Source: Bacteroidales bacterium
Lineage (GTDB): Bacteria > Bacteroidota > Bacteroidia > Bacteroidales > UBA6680
Direction of reading: 5' to 3'
DNA length: 64,000 nucleotides
Assembly: GCA_025210735.1 (NCBI GenBank)
Contig: JAOARD010000069.1
Coordinates: 124,001 to 188,000, forward strand
Made by a program: the position numbers and the translations under genes. The notes under the pieces are model-generated. The model was given only the letters and a program-made list of their open reading frames with translations. It was not told where the DNA came from and searched no databases. Every line of letters begins with the position of its first letter. The first letter of the stretch is position 1. Shown piece after piece: positions 17,396 to 26,497 of this stretch.

Positions 17396-19204
17396 CTAGT
17401 CCTCTTCTCTTAATTTTATATTCCACTCCAGTTCGTTATCCCAATTTGCTTTAACAACAATCTCTTCAATAGAGTTCTCGTTTCTCATATACCTAACCTG
17501 TTCCGGTTGTATCTTCTTCATAAATATTCCGGTATCCCATTTACCATTTCTGTTAGCATCATATATTGACTTAAACAGATATTTTTTAGGCGGAACATTT
17601 TTGATGTTAATTGTTGTTTCACTGTTTATGTAATATTCTCTTACAATAACTTCACTATCACCTGATTTCTCCATCATCTGAATTATCATTGGATATTCAT
17701 CGCTAACAATAGTAAGGAATATTTGTCCGTAATCTTCGCTCTTTTTAACCTTAAATGATACATCAAGAGTATCGTTTTTATTATAACTTATTCCTGTAAA
17801 TGCATCAGGAAGAGCCTGTATCTTATATTCACCACCCTTTGTCCTGTTAAAGTTTATATACATTTTTCTAGGGTCAAGGGTATCTGCATCTAATGTGAAT
17901 GGTCTTGTGTACTCAACAGAATCAACAGTTTCTGTAAGTTTTATTCTGTTTTTATTTAATGTGTGCAGAGGTTCATTAAACTGTATACTTAATGTGTCAA
18001 ATAGCTCAAGAGCTTTTGATTTGTTAGCCGATATATTGAGTTTAAGGTACTCCTTTGGTTTTGGTTTGTCTTTATCTTTTTTTCTGTTCTTATTAACCTC
18101 TTTTTTCTTTACAAAGAATATTGTATCTGTGCGCCAATCAAGTTTTTTATCCTCGTTTGTGAATCTGTATTTCATTTTAAGTGCAATGGAATCTCTTTTA
18201 GCCATTGTGGTATCTGTAATCCAGATGTCAAAATCTTTATTATTCTCTTTCTGATCAATTATATACCAGTCCTCTTTCTCAGGTTTTGTAATAGGATCAA
18301 GATATATTACATCATCATACACCTTGTTGAATCCTATTTGCAGGTTATTATCTGTTAATCGTTTATCTGATGTAAGGTATTGCGGTGCACGATCTTCAAG
18401 GAACATAAACAGAGACAATGCATGATCAGCATGATCGTGTATTGTATGTGTTGAGTCAGAAAGTGTATGTTTCTCGTCTTCAATAGGCTTACCATTTACA
18501 GAGAAACCTTGGTCGTTTATATCAAGAAAATGATCTGTAAATGCAATATATTCGCCTGGTTGATCATACTTCATATTGTTGTTAAGCTCTTTCATAGCAA
18601 ATACTCTGTATCTGCCCGCAGCAATATTTCTAAATATAAATCTTCCGGATTCCTTATCTGATTTAGCAACATAGTATGGTTTCTGTTTGTACGGAACTGA
18701 GTCGTTAAGATCTTTGTACAGTCCAATTGTTACATCCTCAATTACTGTATGATTAAAGGCATCTAATACACCTCCTCCAATAACCAATGAATCAACTACA
18801 GGTCCTGTACTAAAGGTGTAGTAGAAGTTTGGATACGGGTTGTTTTCGTTATTGTCAACTATAGCGTCGTCAAAATAGAAGGTATAAGTTGTATTGTCTT
18901 TTAATGTATCTGTAATCTTTATATTAAGGTATTTACCTTTTAAGATAATCTTTGGTTTATACTCAAGTGGTGGAGATATTACAAGTTTTTTGTTAATATC
19001 CTTAAATGCAATGTACTCATTAAAGTAGATACTTATCTTCTCCGGCGATACGTTTGTAGATCTGTCTAGCGGAATAGTATTTATCAGAATTGGAGGTATA
19101 GTATCTTTTGGCCCTCCACTTGGACTTCCCGGATTTGCACAACGAGGCAGTGCTATAATTGCAGCAGTAACTACACTGCATATAATAATAATTCTTTTTA
19201 TCAT
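17396..19204 (-). CDS. Ig-like (Big_5/SbsA) domain lipoprotein
   Basis: A product of about 602 residues. The start is placed at the ATG at 19204 (MIKRIIIICS), because an upstream in-frame ATG at 19216 would lie only about 10 nt from the expected transcription start. The signal sequence ends at LPRC, a plausible though imperfect lipobox, and is followed by NPGSPSGGPKD, common in this Bacteroidota family. A Big_5/SbsA Ig-like domain follows (about 30-130, SPEKISIYFNEYI), then a carboxypeptidase-regulatory-like beta domain (about 140-230), and a long beta-rich remainder with a lysine-rich insert near residues 370-390. It is probably surface- or periplasm-facing. No catalytic residues are apparent. 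It heads the envelope operon that runs to rlpA. Confidence 0.75.
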   Translation of the reverse strand: MIKRIIIICSVVTAAIIALPRCANPGSPSGGPKDTIPPILINTIPLDRSTNVSPEKISIYFNEYIAFKDINKKLVISPPLEYKPKIILKGKYLNIKITDTLKDNTTYTFYFDDAIVDNNENNPYPNFYYTFSTGPVVDSLVIGGGVLDAFNHTVIEDVTIGLYKDLNDSVPYKQKPYYVAKSDKESGRFIFRNIAAGRYRVFAMKELNNNMKYDQPGEYIAFTDHFLDINDQGFSVNGKPIEDEKHTLSDSTHTIHDHADHALSLFMFLEDRAPQYLTSDKRLTDNNLQIGFNKVYDDVIYLDPITKPEKEDWYIIDQKENNKDFDIWITDTTMAKRDSIALKMKYRFTNEDKKLDWRTDTIFFVKKKEVNKNRKKDKDKPKPKEYLKLNISANKSKALELFDTLSIQFNEPLHTLNKNRIKLTETVDSVEYTRPFTLDADTLDPRKMYINFNRTKGGEYKIQALPDAFTGISYNKNDTLDVSFKVKKSEDYGQIFLTIVSDEYPMIIQMMEKSGDSEVIVREYYINSETTINIKNVPPKKYLFKSIYDANRNGKWDTGIFMKKIQPEQVRYMRNENSIEEIVVKANWDNELEWNIKLREED

Positions 19205-19230
19205 TGTTATAAACATAATTGCTCAGAGAG

Positions 19231-19238
19231 CAAAATTA
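19231..19238 (-). promoter_or_regulatory. -7 element TAATTTTG upstream of the Ig-like lipoprotein operon
   Basis: The minus strand reads TAATTTTG, matching TAnnTTTG, 27 nt before the chosen ATG at 19204. The implied transcript start near 19226 argues against the ATG at 19216. Confidence 0.4.
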
Positions 19239-19430
19239 CAATCTTTAAATGATATACCACTTAAATTTTGTCTCATTAGTAGTTAAATAAATTTAATTAT
19301 TCATCTTTTTACAAGTAAACAGGTATTTTGGTAGATGATAAAATAATTATGCAGTACAAATAATCTGGTATCAGATTGTATAAATTATTATATTTAATGT
19401 ACTCTTTATATAAACAATATTTTGTTTAGT

Positions 19431-21092
19431 ATGAATCAGAACAATAATAAAATTCCAAGACAATCAGATATTGATAATTTGTCAGATCAGTATGATTTGT
19501 TGATTGTTGGCGGGGGGATTACAGGAGCAGGTATTGCCCTGGATGCTGCCAAGCGTGGATTAAAGACACTGCTTATAGATAAGGCTGATTTTGCCTCAGG
19601 AACCAGTAGTAAATCTACCAAATTGGTTCATGGAGGATTAAGATATTTAAAGAGTGGTGAGATAAAACTTGTTAGTTCTGTTGGTAAAGAGAGGGCTGTT
19701 GTATACAGGAATGCACCACATATAGTTATTCCGCAGAAAATGTTATTGCCTCTGATTAAAAACGGATCTTTTAAACCCTGGTTAATCAGAATAGGGCTGA
19801 ATATATACGATTTTATTGCAGGGGTAAAAAAGACAGAACGCAATACGTTTCTTTCAAAAGAGGAGACGTTAAGAATAGAGCCAAACTTAAAAGATTATTA
19901 TCTGGTAGGTGGAGCAATGTATTATGAGTATAAGTGTTCTGATTCGAGACTTGTTATTGAGGTGTGTAAAACGGCAAAGGAGTATGGCGCAACAGTACTG
20001 AATTATGTTGAGTGCAAGGACTGGATTTATGATAATTCAACTATTTCAGGAGCTGTGGTTGTAGATAAAATATCTGGCGATGTACATACCGTAAAAGCAA
20101 AGTGTGTAATTAATGCTACTGGTCCGTGGACAGATAAGTTGAGAGAGAGGGATAATGGCGTAAATAATAAGAGAATACATCTTACCAAAGGTGTACATAT
20201 TGTATTCTCTAAAGAGGATTTGCCAATAAATAATGCTCTCTATTTTGATGTGTTTGACGGCAGAATGGTGTTTATTATTCCACGACGAGATACTGTTTAT
20301 GTTGGCACAACAGATACTGATTATTACGAAGATATTGATGATATAAAGATTACGCGGGAGGATGTTGAGTATCTGTGCATGGCTGTTAACAATCAGTTTA
20401 ATATAAAAGTAAACAGAGGCGATGTTAAATATAGCTGGGCAGGATTGCGGTGTTTAATGGCTGTAAAGGGAAAGAAGGCTTCTGCTTTATCGCGTAAAGA
20501 TGAGGTTTTTCTGTCTAAAAGTGGTTTGATATCAATAGCCGGAGGAAAACTTACAGGATACAGGCTTATGGCAAAAAAGGTTGTTGATATGGTGTCTAAA
20601 AGGTTAAGTAAAAAATATGGAGCTAAATATGAAGAGTGTACTACAAAAGATACCAGATTGAGTGGAGGTAAGTTTAGTTTTGAGCCGGATACAATGCTTA
20701 TGGTTGAGCAGTGTGATTATAAATATGACGAAGCAAAACAGACAGGTATTGAACCTGAAGATTTTAAGATGTTGTTTTATAGATATGGTTCTAATATTGA
20801 TATTATTACCGAAAAAGCATATGAACTAATGACTCCTAAAAAGCACTGGACAGATTTCTGGCTTGAGGCTGAGATATGGTACTCTATATTTTATGAGAAT
20901 ACGCTTTATGCCTCAGATTTTATACTGTTCAGAACCTCAATACCATATTTTCATTATAATATATTAAGCGATAAATTTGCAGAGGATGTATGTAATATAT
21001 TTAATAAGTATATTGGTGACATATATAATGTTAAGGAGGATTTAACAGATATTAAGAAAAAGATAAACCCATCATATGCTTCGGGTATATAA
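19431..21092 (+). CDS. glpD: Glycerol-3-phosphate dehydrogenase/oxidase (FAD-dependent)
   Basis: This 553-residue enzyme oxidises sn-glycerol-3-phosphate to dihydroxyacetone phosphate at the membrane and passes electrons to quinone. The FAD-binding motif LLIVGGGITGAGIALDAA lies near residue 25, followed by the family signature FASGTSSKSTKLVHGGLRYL. Later motifs are GPWTDKLR and the VGTTDTDY segment. A C-terminal all-helical DAO_C domain follows. The start is the ATG at 19431; an in-frame TTG nine bases earlier is not needed. The next gene, lgt, is 41 nt downstream but has its own -7 element. Both touch glycerophosphate or phospholipid metabolism, which may be coincidence. Confidence 0.92.
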   Translation: MNQNNNKIPRQSDIDNLSDQYDLLIVGGGITGAGIALDAAKRGLKTLLIDKADFASGTSSKSTKLVHGGLRYLKSGEIKLVSSVGKERAVVYRNAPHIVIPQKMLLPLIKNGSFKPWLIRIGLNIYDFIAGVKKTERNTFLSKEETLRIEPNLKDYYLVGGAMYYEYKCSDSRLVIEVCKTAKEYGATVLNYVECKDWIYDNSTISGAVVVDKISGDVHTVKAKCVINATGPWTDKLRERDNGVNNKRIHLTKGVHIVFSKEDLPINNALYFDVFDGRMVFIIPRRDTVYVGTTDTDYYEDIDDIKITREDVEYLCMAVNNQFNIKVNRGDVKYSWAGLRCLMAVKGKKASALSRKDEVFLSKSGLISIAGGKLTGYRLMAKKVVDMVSKRLSKKYGAKYEECTTKDTRLSGGKFSFEPDTMLMVEQCDYKYDEAKQTGIEPEDFKMLFYRYGSNIDIITEKAYELMTPKKHWTDFWLEAEIWYSIFYENTLYASDFILFRTSIPYFHYNILSDKFAEDVCNIFNKYIGDIYNVKEDLTDIKKKINPSYASGI

Positions 21093-21100
21093 TGATTGGT

Positions 21101-21108
21101 TATATTTG
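21101..21108 (+). promoter_or_regulatory. -7 element TATATTTG upstream of lgt
   Basis: A full match to TAnnTTTG, 25 nt before the lgt ATG at 21134. No good -33 TTG at the usual spacing. Confidence 0.4.
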
Positions 21109-21133
21109 TTTCAATCATAAAAAATAATTACTG

Positions 21134-21931
21134 ATGAATATATTAGCATCTATAAATTGGAATCTTGATCCTGAAATATTTCCTTTAGGCCCATTCTCTG
21201 TAAGATGGTACGGGTTGCTTTTTGCATTGGCAATCTATCTTGGATATGTAATAATTGATAAAATATATAAGAGCGAAGGTTTTAAACAAGAGTCGGTAGA
21301 TAAACTGTCTTTTTATACAGTTATTGGTATGGTTCTGGGTGCCCGTTTAGGACACTGTCTTTTCTATGAGCCGGAGTATTATCTGTCTAATCCATTAGAG
21401 ATACTTAAAATATGGCATGGCGGACTTGCAAGTCATGGTGCTGCTGTAGGTATTCTTATTGCTCTGTATCTGTTTAGCCGTAAACTGAAGCTATCGTTTT
21501 TGTCTGTATTAGACAGAATAGTTATTGTTGTTGCTCTTGGAGGTTTCTTTGTACGTTTAGGAAACTTTATGAATTCAGAGATATATGGTGTTGCAACAAG
21601 CCTGCCTTGGGGAGTAGTGTTTGAACAGAATAAAGAAGAGATTGCAAAACACCCAACACAGATTTATGAGGCATTATCGTATCTGGCAATATTCTTTGTA
21701 TTGTACTGGTATTATAAGAAGAATGTGAAAACAATGGCAAACGGAAATATATTCGGATGGTTTCTTATTATGCTTTTTGGAGTACGTTTCTTTATTGAGT
21801 TTATTAAAGAAGTTCAGGTTAATTTTGAGGATGGAATGACTCTTAATATGGGACAGTGGTTGAGTATACCGTTTATCTCGTTAGGAATAGGAATTCTTTT
21901 AACCAGAAGGAAAAAGGATGTTAAAGAGTAG
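21134..21931 (+). CDS. lgt: Prolipoprotein diacylglyceryl transferase
   Basis: Lgt is the inner-membrane enzyme that moves diacylglyceryl from phosphatidylglycerol to the lipobox cysteine of prolipoproteins. The 265-residue product has about seven membrane segments. Recognisable motifs are the N-terminal FPLGPFSVRWYGLLFA, the HGGLASHGA segment, the family signature GNFMNSEIYG and HPTQIYEA. It serves the many lipoproteins encoded in this window (for example at 28534, 41466, 44101 and gldH). A bidirectional terminator follows at 21958-21994. Confidence 0.95.
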   Translation: MNILASINWNLDPEIFPLGPFSVRWYGLLFALAIYLGYVIIDKIYKSEGFKQESVDKLSFYTVIGMVLGARLGHCLFYEPEYYLSNPLEILKIWHGGLASHGAAVGILIALYLFSRKLKLSFLSVLDRIVIVVALGGFFVRLGNFMNSEIYGVATSLPWGVVFEQNKEEIAKHPTQIYEALSYLAIFFVLYWYYKKNVKTMANGNIFGWFLIMLFGVRFFIEFIKEVQVNFEDGMTLNMGQWLSIPFISLGIGILLTRRKKDVKE

Positions 21932-21956
21932 ATAATATAGATATTACTATAATAAT

Positions 21957-21995
21957 GAAAAGGATGTCAGCTCTGAATAAGTTGACATCCTTTTT
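21957..21995. terminator. Bidirectional terminator between lgt and the Wzz-like gene
   Basis: AAAAGGATGTCA (21958-21969) pairs perfectly with TGACATCCTTTT (21983-21994), with A- and T-runs on either side. It lies between convergent stops at 21931 and 22002. Confidence 0.85.
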
Positions 21996-22001
21996 CTATG
22001 T

Positions 22002-22952
22002 TTAATTGTTAATGAACTCCTTTATTACGTTTCTCTTGTCTATAAATATGAGAGTTAACAGACTTAATACAAATAGTATTAAGCTGTATCTGGCAACCAT
22101 TTTTGTAAGGAAATTTTTAGGGGTTGTATATCGTGAAAAATTCTTAGAGTATTCAGCAATATTACTATTCAGAGCTAGTTGTTTTTCAAGCCTTTGTTTC
22201 TGCTCAAACAGATTTAAGATATCATTATGATATAACTTTTCGTTCTGTTTTAGTATGTATTTGTCGTCGTCTATTTTGTAATCAGACTGTTTGTATCTGA
22301 TATTTTGCAGCTCTTTTAGTTTGTTAATTTCACTATCCAGAAAGGCAATTTTGCTTTTTAACTGTTGTGTATTAACCTGTTTCTCTTTTACAAAATACGG
22401 GTTGTTGTTTACGTAGTCAACAATGGCATTTTCAATAGTTTTAATTGATTGCATAGACTGCATTTGCACAGATAAACCAAGTCTGTCAGTGTATCTTACA
22501 ATTGTAGTATCTCTTATACTAAGATACTCTCCCAGTTCGTCAGTAATATCAGGTAAATCATCGTTATTAATATCGTATATGTAACTGATATTAATACTGT
22601 AGATATTACTAACCTCTTCCGGTTTCAAATTTAGTTGTTCGGCAAGTATATCGTAGCTGCTCTCCTCAATAAGAGTATTAAGGTTTTGTAGTTGCGATAC
22701 TGCATCTGCAATATCAACAGTGTTTACTTTAAGAATAGCTTTTGTTACGTACAGATCTGTTCTTAATTCGTTTTTCACGTAACCAATTACTCCTCCAATA
22801 ATAACCGATAGTATTATAATATACCATTTGCGCAATGTAATTTTTATCAGGTATATTATAGCCGATATAATAGCGGCAAAAAACTTTTTAAATGGATTGA
22901 AAATCTTGCTTATTAGTTCAAAAAGATCAATCTCTTCACTTTCTTTGTTCAT
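22002..22952 (-). CDS. Wzz-like polysaccharide co-polymerase / chain-length determinant protein
   Basis: This 316-residue inner-membrane protein has the Wzz layout. N-terminal hydrophobic segments (about 23-36 and 43-60, the second followed by GGVIGYVKNELR) precede a periplasmic coiled-coil region (about 70-285), and a second membrane segment lies near the C-terminus (about 288-306). The periplasmic domain has the heptad-rich helix LKSKIAFLDSEINKLKELQ. Wzz proteins set O-antigen or capsule chain length. No glycosyltransferase or kinase genes are adjacent and there is no C-terminal tyrosine kinase domain, so it is a stand-alone gene whose polymer is unknown. Confidence 0.7.
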   Translation of the reverse strand: MNKESEEIDLFELISKIFNPFKKFFAAIISAIIYLIKITLRKWYIIILSVIIGGVIGYVKNELRTDLYVTKAILKVNTVDIADAVSQLQNLNTLIEESSYDILAEQLNLKPEEVSNIYSINISYIYDINNDDLPDITDELGEYLSIRDTTIVRYTDRLGLSVQMQSMQSIKTIENAIVDYVNNNPYFVKEKQVNTQQLKSKIAFLDSEINKLKELQNIRYKQSDYKIDDDKYILKQNEKLYHNDILNLFEQKQRLEKQLALNSNIAEYSKNFSRYTTPKNFLTKMVARYSLILFVLSLLTLIFIDKRNVIKEFINN

Positions 22953-23293
22953 GATATAGTATTTGTTGATTTTGTATTAAAGCAACACGAATGTACATTA
23001 ATAAAAATTACAGATGCTATATATTGTTATCATGATAAATTTTATGTTGTTTGTAAACAGATAGTTATATTATGTGATATTTTACACACAGATGTAAAAA
23101 TATTATATGTTTGTCATATGTTAACAATGTGTAATATGATATTTGCGATTGTTGGTGTAATTATTCTGAACAGAATTACTCCACGTGAAACATTCATAAA
23201 AAAAGCGACTATCAAGATGATAGCCGCTAAAAAAAATCGTAAGAATTTTATTTTATCTCACAGTAATAACAACATAATTATAACACGTGAGTA
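22953..23293. other. Intergenic region with operator-like dyad and trpS terminator
   Basis: These 341 bases contain no gene. They hold a perfect dyad ATTCTG-AA-CAGAAT at 23163-23176, a CACGTG at 23182-23187 and the trpS terminator (23198-23236). The remainder is very AT-rich and presumably includes the promoter of the Wzz-like gene, but no full TAnnTTTG match was seen there. Confidence 0.45.
23198..23236 (-). terminator. Terminator of trpS
   Basis: AGCGACTATCA and TGATAGCCGCT flank a 3-nt loop. The single mismatch on the plus strand becomes a G-U pair on the minus strand, and the minus strand continues into a T-run. This fits termination of trpS, whose stop is at 23294. Confidence 0.8.
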
Positions 23294-24283
23294 TTAAAAA
23301 GGTTTAAATCCTATAATTTCTCTTACCTCTTTTATTGTTTTAGCAGCGCTTTCTCTGGCCTTATCTTCGCCAAGTTTAACCACTTTGCGCAGGTACTCTG
23401 TATCTGCTGCTATATCAAGTATTCTCTCTCTTATTGGTGTTGTTACCTTAATTATATCTTCAGCAAGTTGTTTCTTAAGATCACCGTATCTTATCTCGCA
23501 CGATGCATACTTATCTTTAAAGTACTGAAGAGTATCTGGTGTAGATACAACATCCATTATTGTAAACAGATTCTGAACCGACTCTGTTACAGGTGAGTTA
23601 GGTTCTGTTGGTCCTGAATCAGTAACGGCTTTCATGACCTTTTTTCTAAGTACTTTAGGGTCATCAATAAGGTAAATACCATTACCTTCTGATTTACCCA
23701 TTTTACCACTTCCGTCAAGTCCTGGTATTTTAATAAGCGATTCGCCAAAGTTAAATGGTTCTGGCTCATTAAAGTATTCAACATTATACATGTTGTTGAA
23801 TCTTCGTGCAAATTTACGAGCCATTTCAAGGTTCTGCTCCTGATCTTTACCTACTGGTACCTTAGTTGCATTATGCATAATAATGTCAGCAGCCATAAGT
23901 ACCGGATATGTAAGTAGTCCGGCATTTACATTGTTCGGATTTTTTCTAACCTTGTCTTTAAAAGAGGTTGTTCTTTCAAGCTCACCTACGTAAGCATTCA
24001 TATTAAGCAGAAGGTATAGCTCTGCTACTTCAGGAACATCACTCTGTACGTATATCGTTGCCTTCTCAGGATCAATACCAGCGGCAAGGTATTCTGCTAA
24101 AACCTGTCTTACATTACCGTGCAGGTTTTCTGGTGTAGGATGTGTTGTTAATGAATGATAATCTGCAATAAAGAAGAAACATTCATTTTCGTCCTGCATT
24201 TTTATAAAGTTCTTAAGTGCTCCAAAATAGTTTCCAAGATGAAGATTCCCTGTGGAGCGTATGCCACTTACTACCCTTTCCAT
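23294..24283 (-). CDS. trpS: Tryptophan--tRNA ligase
   Basis: This 329-residue class I synthetase is of normal length for bacterial TrpRS. The HIGH-type motif appears as TGNLHLGNYFGA near residues 12-23 and the KMSKS loop as KMGKSEGN. It charges tRNA-Trp in the cytoplasm. A -7 element lies about 40 nt upstream and a terminator follows, so it is probably transcribed alone. Confidence 0.95.
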   Translation of the reverse strand: MERVVSGIRSTGNLHLGNYFGALKNFIKMQDENECFFFIADYHSLTTHPTPENLHGNVRQVLAEYLAAGIDPEKATIYVQSDVPEVAELYLLLNMNAYVGELERTTSFKDKVRKNPNNVNAGLLTYPVLMAADIIMHNATKVPVGKDQEQNLEMARKFARRFNNMYNVEYFNEPEPFNFGESLIKIPGLDGSGKMGKSEGNGIYLIDDPKVLRKKVMKAVTDSGPTEPNSPVTESVQNLFTIMDVVSTPDTLQYFKDKYASCEIRYGDLKKQLAEDIIKVTTPIRERILDIAADTEYLRKVVKLGEDKARESAAKTIKEVREIIGFKPF

Positions 24284-24317
24284 ATATTTATAGTCTCTTT
24301 AATTTCTGTTTGTACCA

Positions 24318-24351
24318 CAAAAGTAATAATTGTTTTTGAGGTAAATGCAAA
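24318..24351 (-). promoter_or_regulatory. Probable promoter of trpS
   Basis: The minus strand carries TACTTTTG (24325-24318, matches TAnnTTTG) with TTTG at 24351-24348 as a possible -33 box. The 22-nt spacing is slightly longer than usual. Confidence 0.4.
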
Positions 24352-24371
24352 GTATGTCTTATTGTTTGTTT

Positions 24372-24947
24372 TTAAACAAATACAAAAGGACTGGTTTTAA
24401 TAAATTCCAGAAATTCAGGAGGTAAGTCCAGATTCTGTTTCTTGAAATTATCAAGTTCATCTTTTGTTTTTGCTGACAGAAGTTCCTGCATCTCCTCAAT
24501 AGCTTCTATACTTACGGCATACGGCATAAACGATAATATCATTTTATCGCCTTTAAATTGTGCGGCTATCTGGTAGTCTGAATCTTTGTCTATATTACTA
24601 CCGGTAATCATGCATTTTACCAGCCATTCGTCATATTCTGCGTCGGGATTGCTCAAAAGTTCAATGTTTCTTGATAGATTCTCAACTCTTTCAGACATAT
24701 ATTTTTCAATATTCTCTTTCGATTCTGTGCTCAATTCCATATTTACCTTCTCAGCACAATCGCTGCATATGGCATATTCAAATTCTATCTCACCTTTTCT
24801 GAATACTTTCTCAATAAAATATTCTGAATCTGATTCAATTAGTTCTTTGCCACATTTTATGCAATTGCAAAAGTGTTCTTCGCTAACAAATGTCTTAAAC
24901 TGTTCGGGGATATCAGTTTCACGTGAATTTGGTATATATAATCTCAT
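24372..24947 (-). CDS. Hypothetical protein with two CxxC pairs
   Basis: This 191-residue soluble protein has an N-terminal zinc-ribbon-like pattern: CNCIKCGKEL near residues 27-36 and CSDC near residue 57, spaced about 20 residues apart. The rest is acidic and helical and contains no motif I recognise. No signal peptide is visible. It lies downstream of ubiX on the same strand but is separated from it by an inverted repeat at 24975-25023, so cotranscription is uncertain. Function unknown. Confidence 0.6.
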   Translation of the reverse strand: MRLYIPNSRETDIPEQFKTFVSEEHFCNCIKCGKELIESDSEYFIEKVFRKGEIEFEYAICSDCAEKVNMELSTESKENIEKYMSERVENLSRNIELLSNPDAEYDEWLVKCMITGSNIDKDSDYQIAAQFKGDKMILSFMPYAVSIEAIEEMQELLSAKTKDELDNFKKQNLDLPPEFLEFIKTSPFVFV

Positions 24948-24974
24948 ATGTTTATTTTTTTCTTTTCAATAGTC

Positions 24975-25023
24975 ATATGAAACTCGCATTTTAGGCATTC
25001 TAATTATTGTACTAGTTTCATAT
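24975..25023. repeat. Inverted repeat in the ubiX/CxxC-gene gap
   Basis: ATATGAAACT (24975-24984) and AGTTTCATAT (25014-25023) are perfect reverse complements 29 nt apart. There is no T-run, so an operator or weak attenuator is more likely than a standard terminator. Confidence 0.4.
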
Positions 25024-25031
25024 ATGGGTAT

Positions 25032-25598
25032 TTATTTATCATTCCATCGGTATGTATCTATCTCTAAATTACATAAATCCAATACCCTGTCTGTTACTGT
25101 AGATACTAACTCGGTTATTGTTTCAGGTTTTTTGTAGAACGAAGGTGATGCCGGGCATATTACTCCTCCTGCAAGTGTTATCTGCTCCATGTTTCTTATC
25201 TGAATAAGATTAAGCGGAGTATCGCGTGTAACAAGAATTAGTTTTCTTCGCTCTTTAAGCATTACATCAGCAGCTCTGCTTATCAGATCATCAGCAATGC
25301 CATTTGCTATTTTTCCCATTGTGCCCATTGAGCATGGTATAATAACCATAGTGTCGTATTGTGCAGAGCCAGATGCAAATGGAGCAAAGAAGTCGTTTGG
25401 CTTGTATATTTTGAATGGGATATCTGATTCAATATCCTTTTCAAGTTCAAATTCATATACAGTTTTTCCTGTATCTGAGAATACAATGCCAACGTCTTGT
25501 ATCTGCTCTTTAAGGTTACTCAACTTGTGAATAAGGTTTTGAGCATAAACAGATCCGCTGGCACCTGTAATAGCAACAACTATCTTTCTTTTACTCAT
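25032..25598 (-). CDS. ubiX: Flavin prenyltransferase
   Basis: UbiX attaches a dimethylallyl group to FMN, giving the prenylated FMN cofactor of UbiD-type decarboxylases. The 188-residue product has the flavin-binding GASGSVYA near residue 11, the conserved IPCSMGTMGKIANGIADDLI segment and RKLILVTRDTPL. Lengths match the family. No ubiD partner lies in the window. The start overlaps the end of the upstream sirtuin gene by 8 nt, so the two are translationally coupled. Confidence 0.92.
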   Translation of the reverse strand: MSKRKIVVAITGASGSVYAQNLIHKLSNLKEQIQDVGIVFSDTGKTVYEFELEKDIESDIPFKIYKPNDFFAPFASGSAQYDTMVIIPCSMGTMGKIANGIADDLISRAADVMLKERRKLILVTRDTPLNLIQIRNMEQITLAGGVICPASPSFYKKPETITELVSTVTDRVLDLCNLEIDTYRWNDK

Positions 25599-26289
25599 TA
25601 TTTAAACTGTTTATTAAACGCTCTGTAAGTTCAGGAAGCCCCTCTCCTGCATTTTTGGTTATGTATTCACATCTGCTGTTAAGGTTTCCTCCTACACTAT
25701 TCGGATCAACAACAAAAATTTTACAATTGTCAGGCACGTAATTAACCAGTCCGGCAGCCGGATAAACATTAAGCGATGTTCCTACAATTATAAGAATATC
25801 TGCCTTATTCATTATCGGTATTGCATTATCCAGCTCAGGAACCTCCTCGCCAAACCATACAATATGTGGCCTTAGTTGAGAACCAAGTTCACAAGTATCA
25901 CCAAATTTAAGCTCCCACCCATCTATATCGTAAACAAGTGAATAGTCCAGTTGACTTCTGGATTTTGTTAATTCTCCGTGCAGATGCAGTATATCTGTAC
26001 TGCCAGCTCTCTCGTGTAGGTTGTCAACATTTTGAGTAACTATTTTTACGTTAAAATGTTTTTCAAGCTTAGCCAATGCTTTATGCGCCGGATTTGGTTC
26101 AACATCGTTAAGTTGTTTGCGTCGTTCGTTATAGAATCTCATTACCAGATTAGGATTACTCTCCCATGCCTGAGGACTTGCTACCTCCATTACATCATAC
26201 TCTTCCCAGAGTCCTCCCATATCTCTGAAAGTTCTTAAACCACTCTCTGCCGATATTCCGGCACCGCTAAGTACAACTATGTTCTTCAT
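25591..26289 (-). CDS. cobB: Sirtuin NAD-dependent protein deacylase (CobB-like)
   Basis: This 232-residue sirtuin removes acyl groups from protein lysines using NAD. Motifs: GAGISAESGLRTFRD (8-23), TQNVDNLHERAG (85-96), catalytic His104 in LHLHGEL, and IVGTSLNVYPAA. Tyr53 and Arg56 (FYNERR) form the YxxR pair that in CobB and SIRT5 recognises succinyl or malonyl groups, so desuccinylase activity is plausible. The usual four zinc cysteines after the catalytic His are missing; only one Cys is present in that stretch. It overlaps ubiX by 8 nt. Confidence 0.9.
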   Translation of the reverse strand: MKNIVVLSGAGISAESGLRTFRDMGGLWEEYDVMEVASPQAWESNPNLVMRFYNERRKQLNDVEPNPAHKALAKLEKHFNVKIVTQNVDNLHERAGSTDILHLHGELTKSRSQLDYSLVYDIDGWELKFGDTCELGSQLRPHIVWFGEEVPELDNAIPIMNKADILIIVGTSLNVYPAAGLVNYVPDNCKIFVVDPNSVGGNLNSRCEYITKNAGEGLPELTERLINSLNNE

Positions 26290-26453
26290 CTGTTAATAAT
26301 TGCTTTTTTAATTGTCTGATGGAGTTAGCATTATAGTTATTCACATGCATGCCTCCATAAGTATTTAACTATTATTATAGTTTAACAAAGATATACATTT
26401 AATATGTTAATAACCCGTTAATATAAATTGAAAAGCTTTTCGCCAAATAGATA

Positions 26454-26482
26454 TTGGCATAATATTTTATGAGTTAAATTTG
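26454..26482 (+). promoter_or_regulatory. Promoter of dnaG
   Basis: TTGG (26454-26457) and TAAATTTG (26475-26482) are 17 nt apart, a good Bacteroidota -33/-7 pair. The element ends only 15 nt before the ATG at 26498, so the transcript would have a very short leader. Confidence 0.5.
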
Positions 26483-26486
26483 CATC

Positions 26487-26491
26487 GGAGG
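26487..26491 (+). promoter_or_regulatory. Shine-Dalgarno-like GGAGG before dnaG
   Basis: GGAGG lies 6 nt upstream of the ATG at 26498. Such sites are rare in this window, and its position supports ATG 26498 over the in-frame TTG at 26480, which overlaps the -7 element. Confidence 0.5.
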
Positions 26492-26497
26492 AAAAAG

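Noticed and set aside
26480-26497. TTG start for DnaG
   Set aside because: It overlaps the -7 promoter element and would lie upstream of the expected transcript start; ATG 26498 gives the normal DnaG N-terminus.
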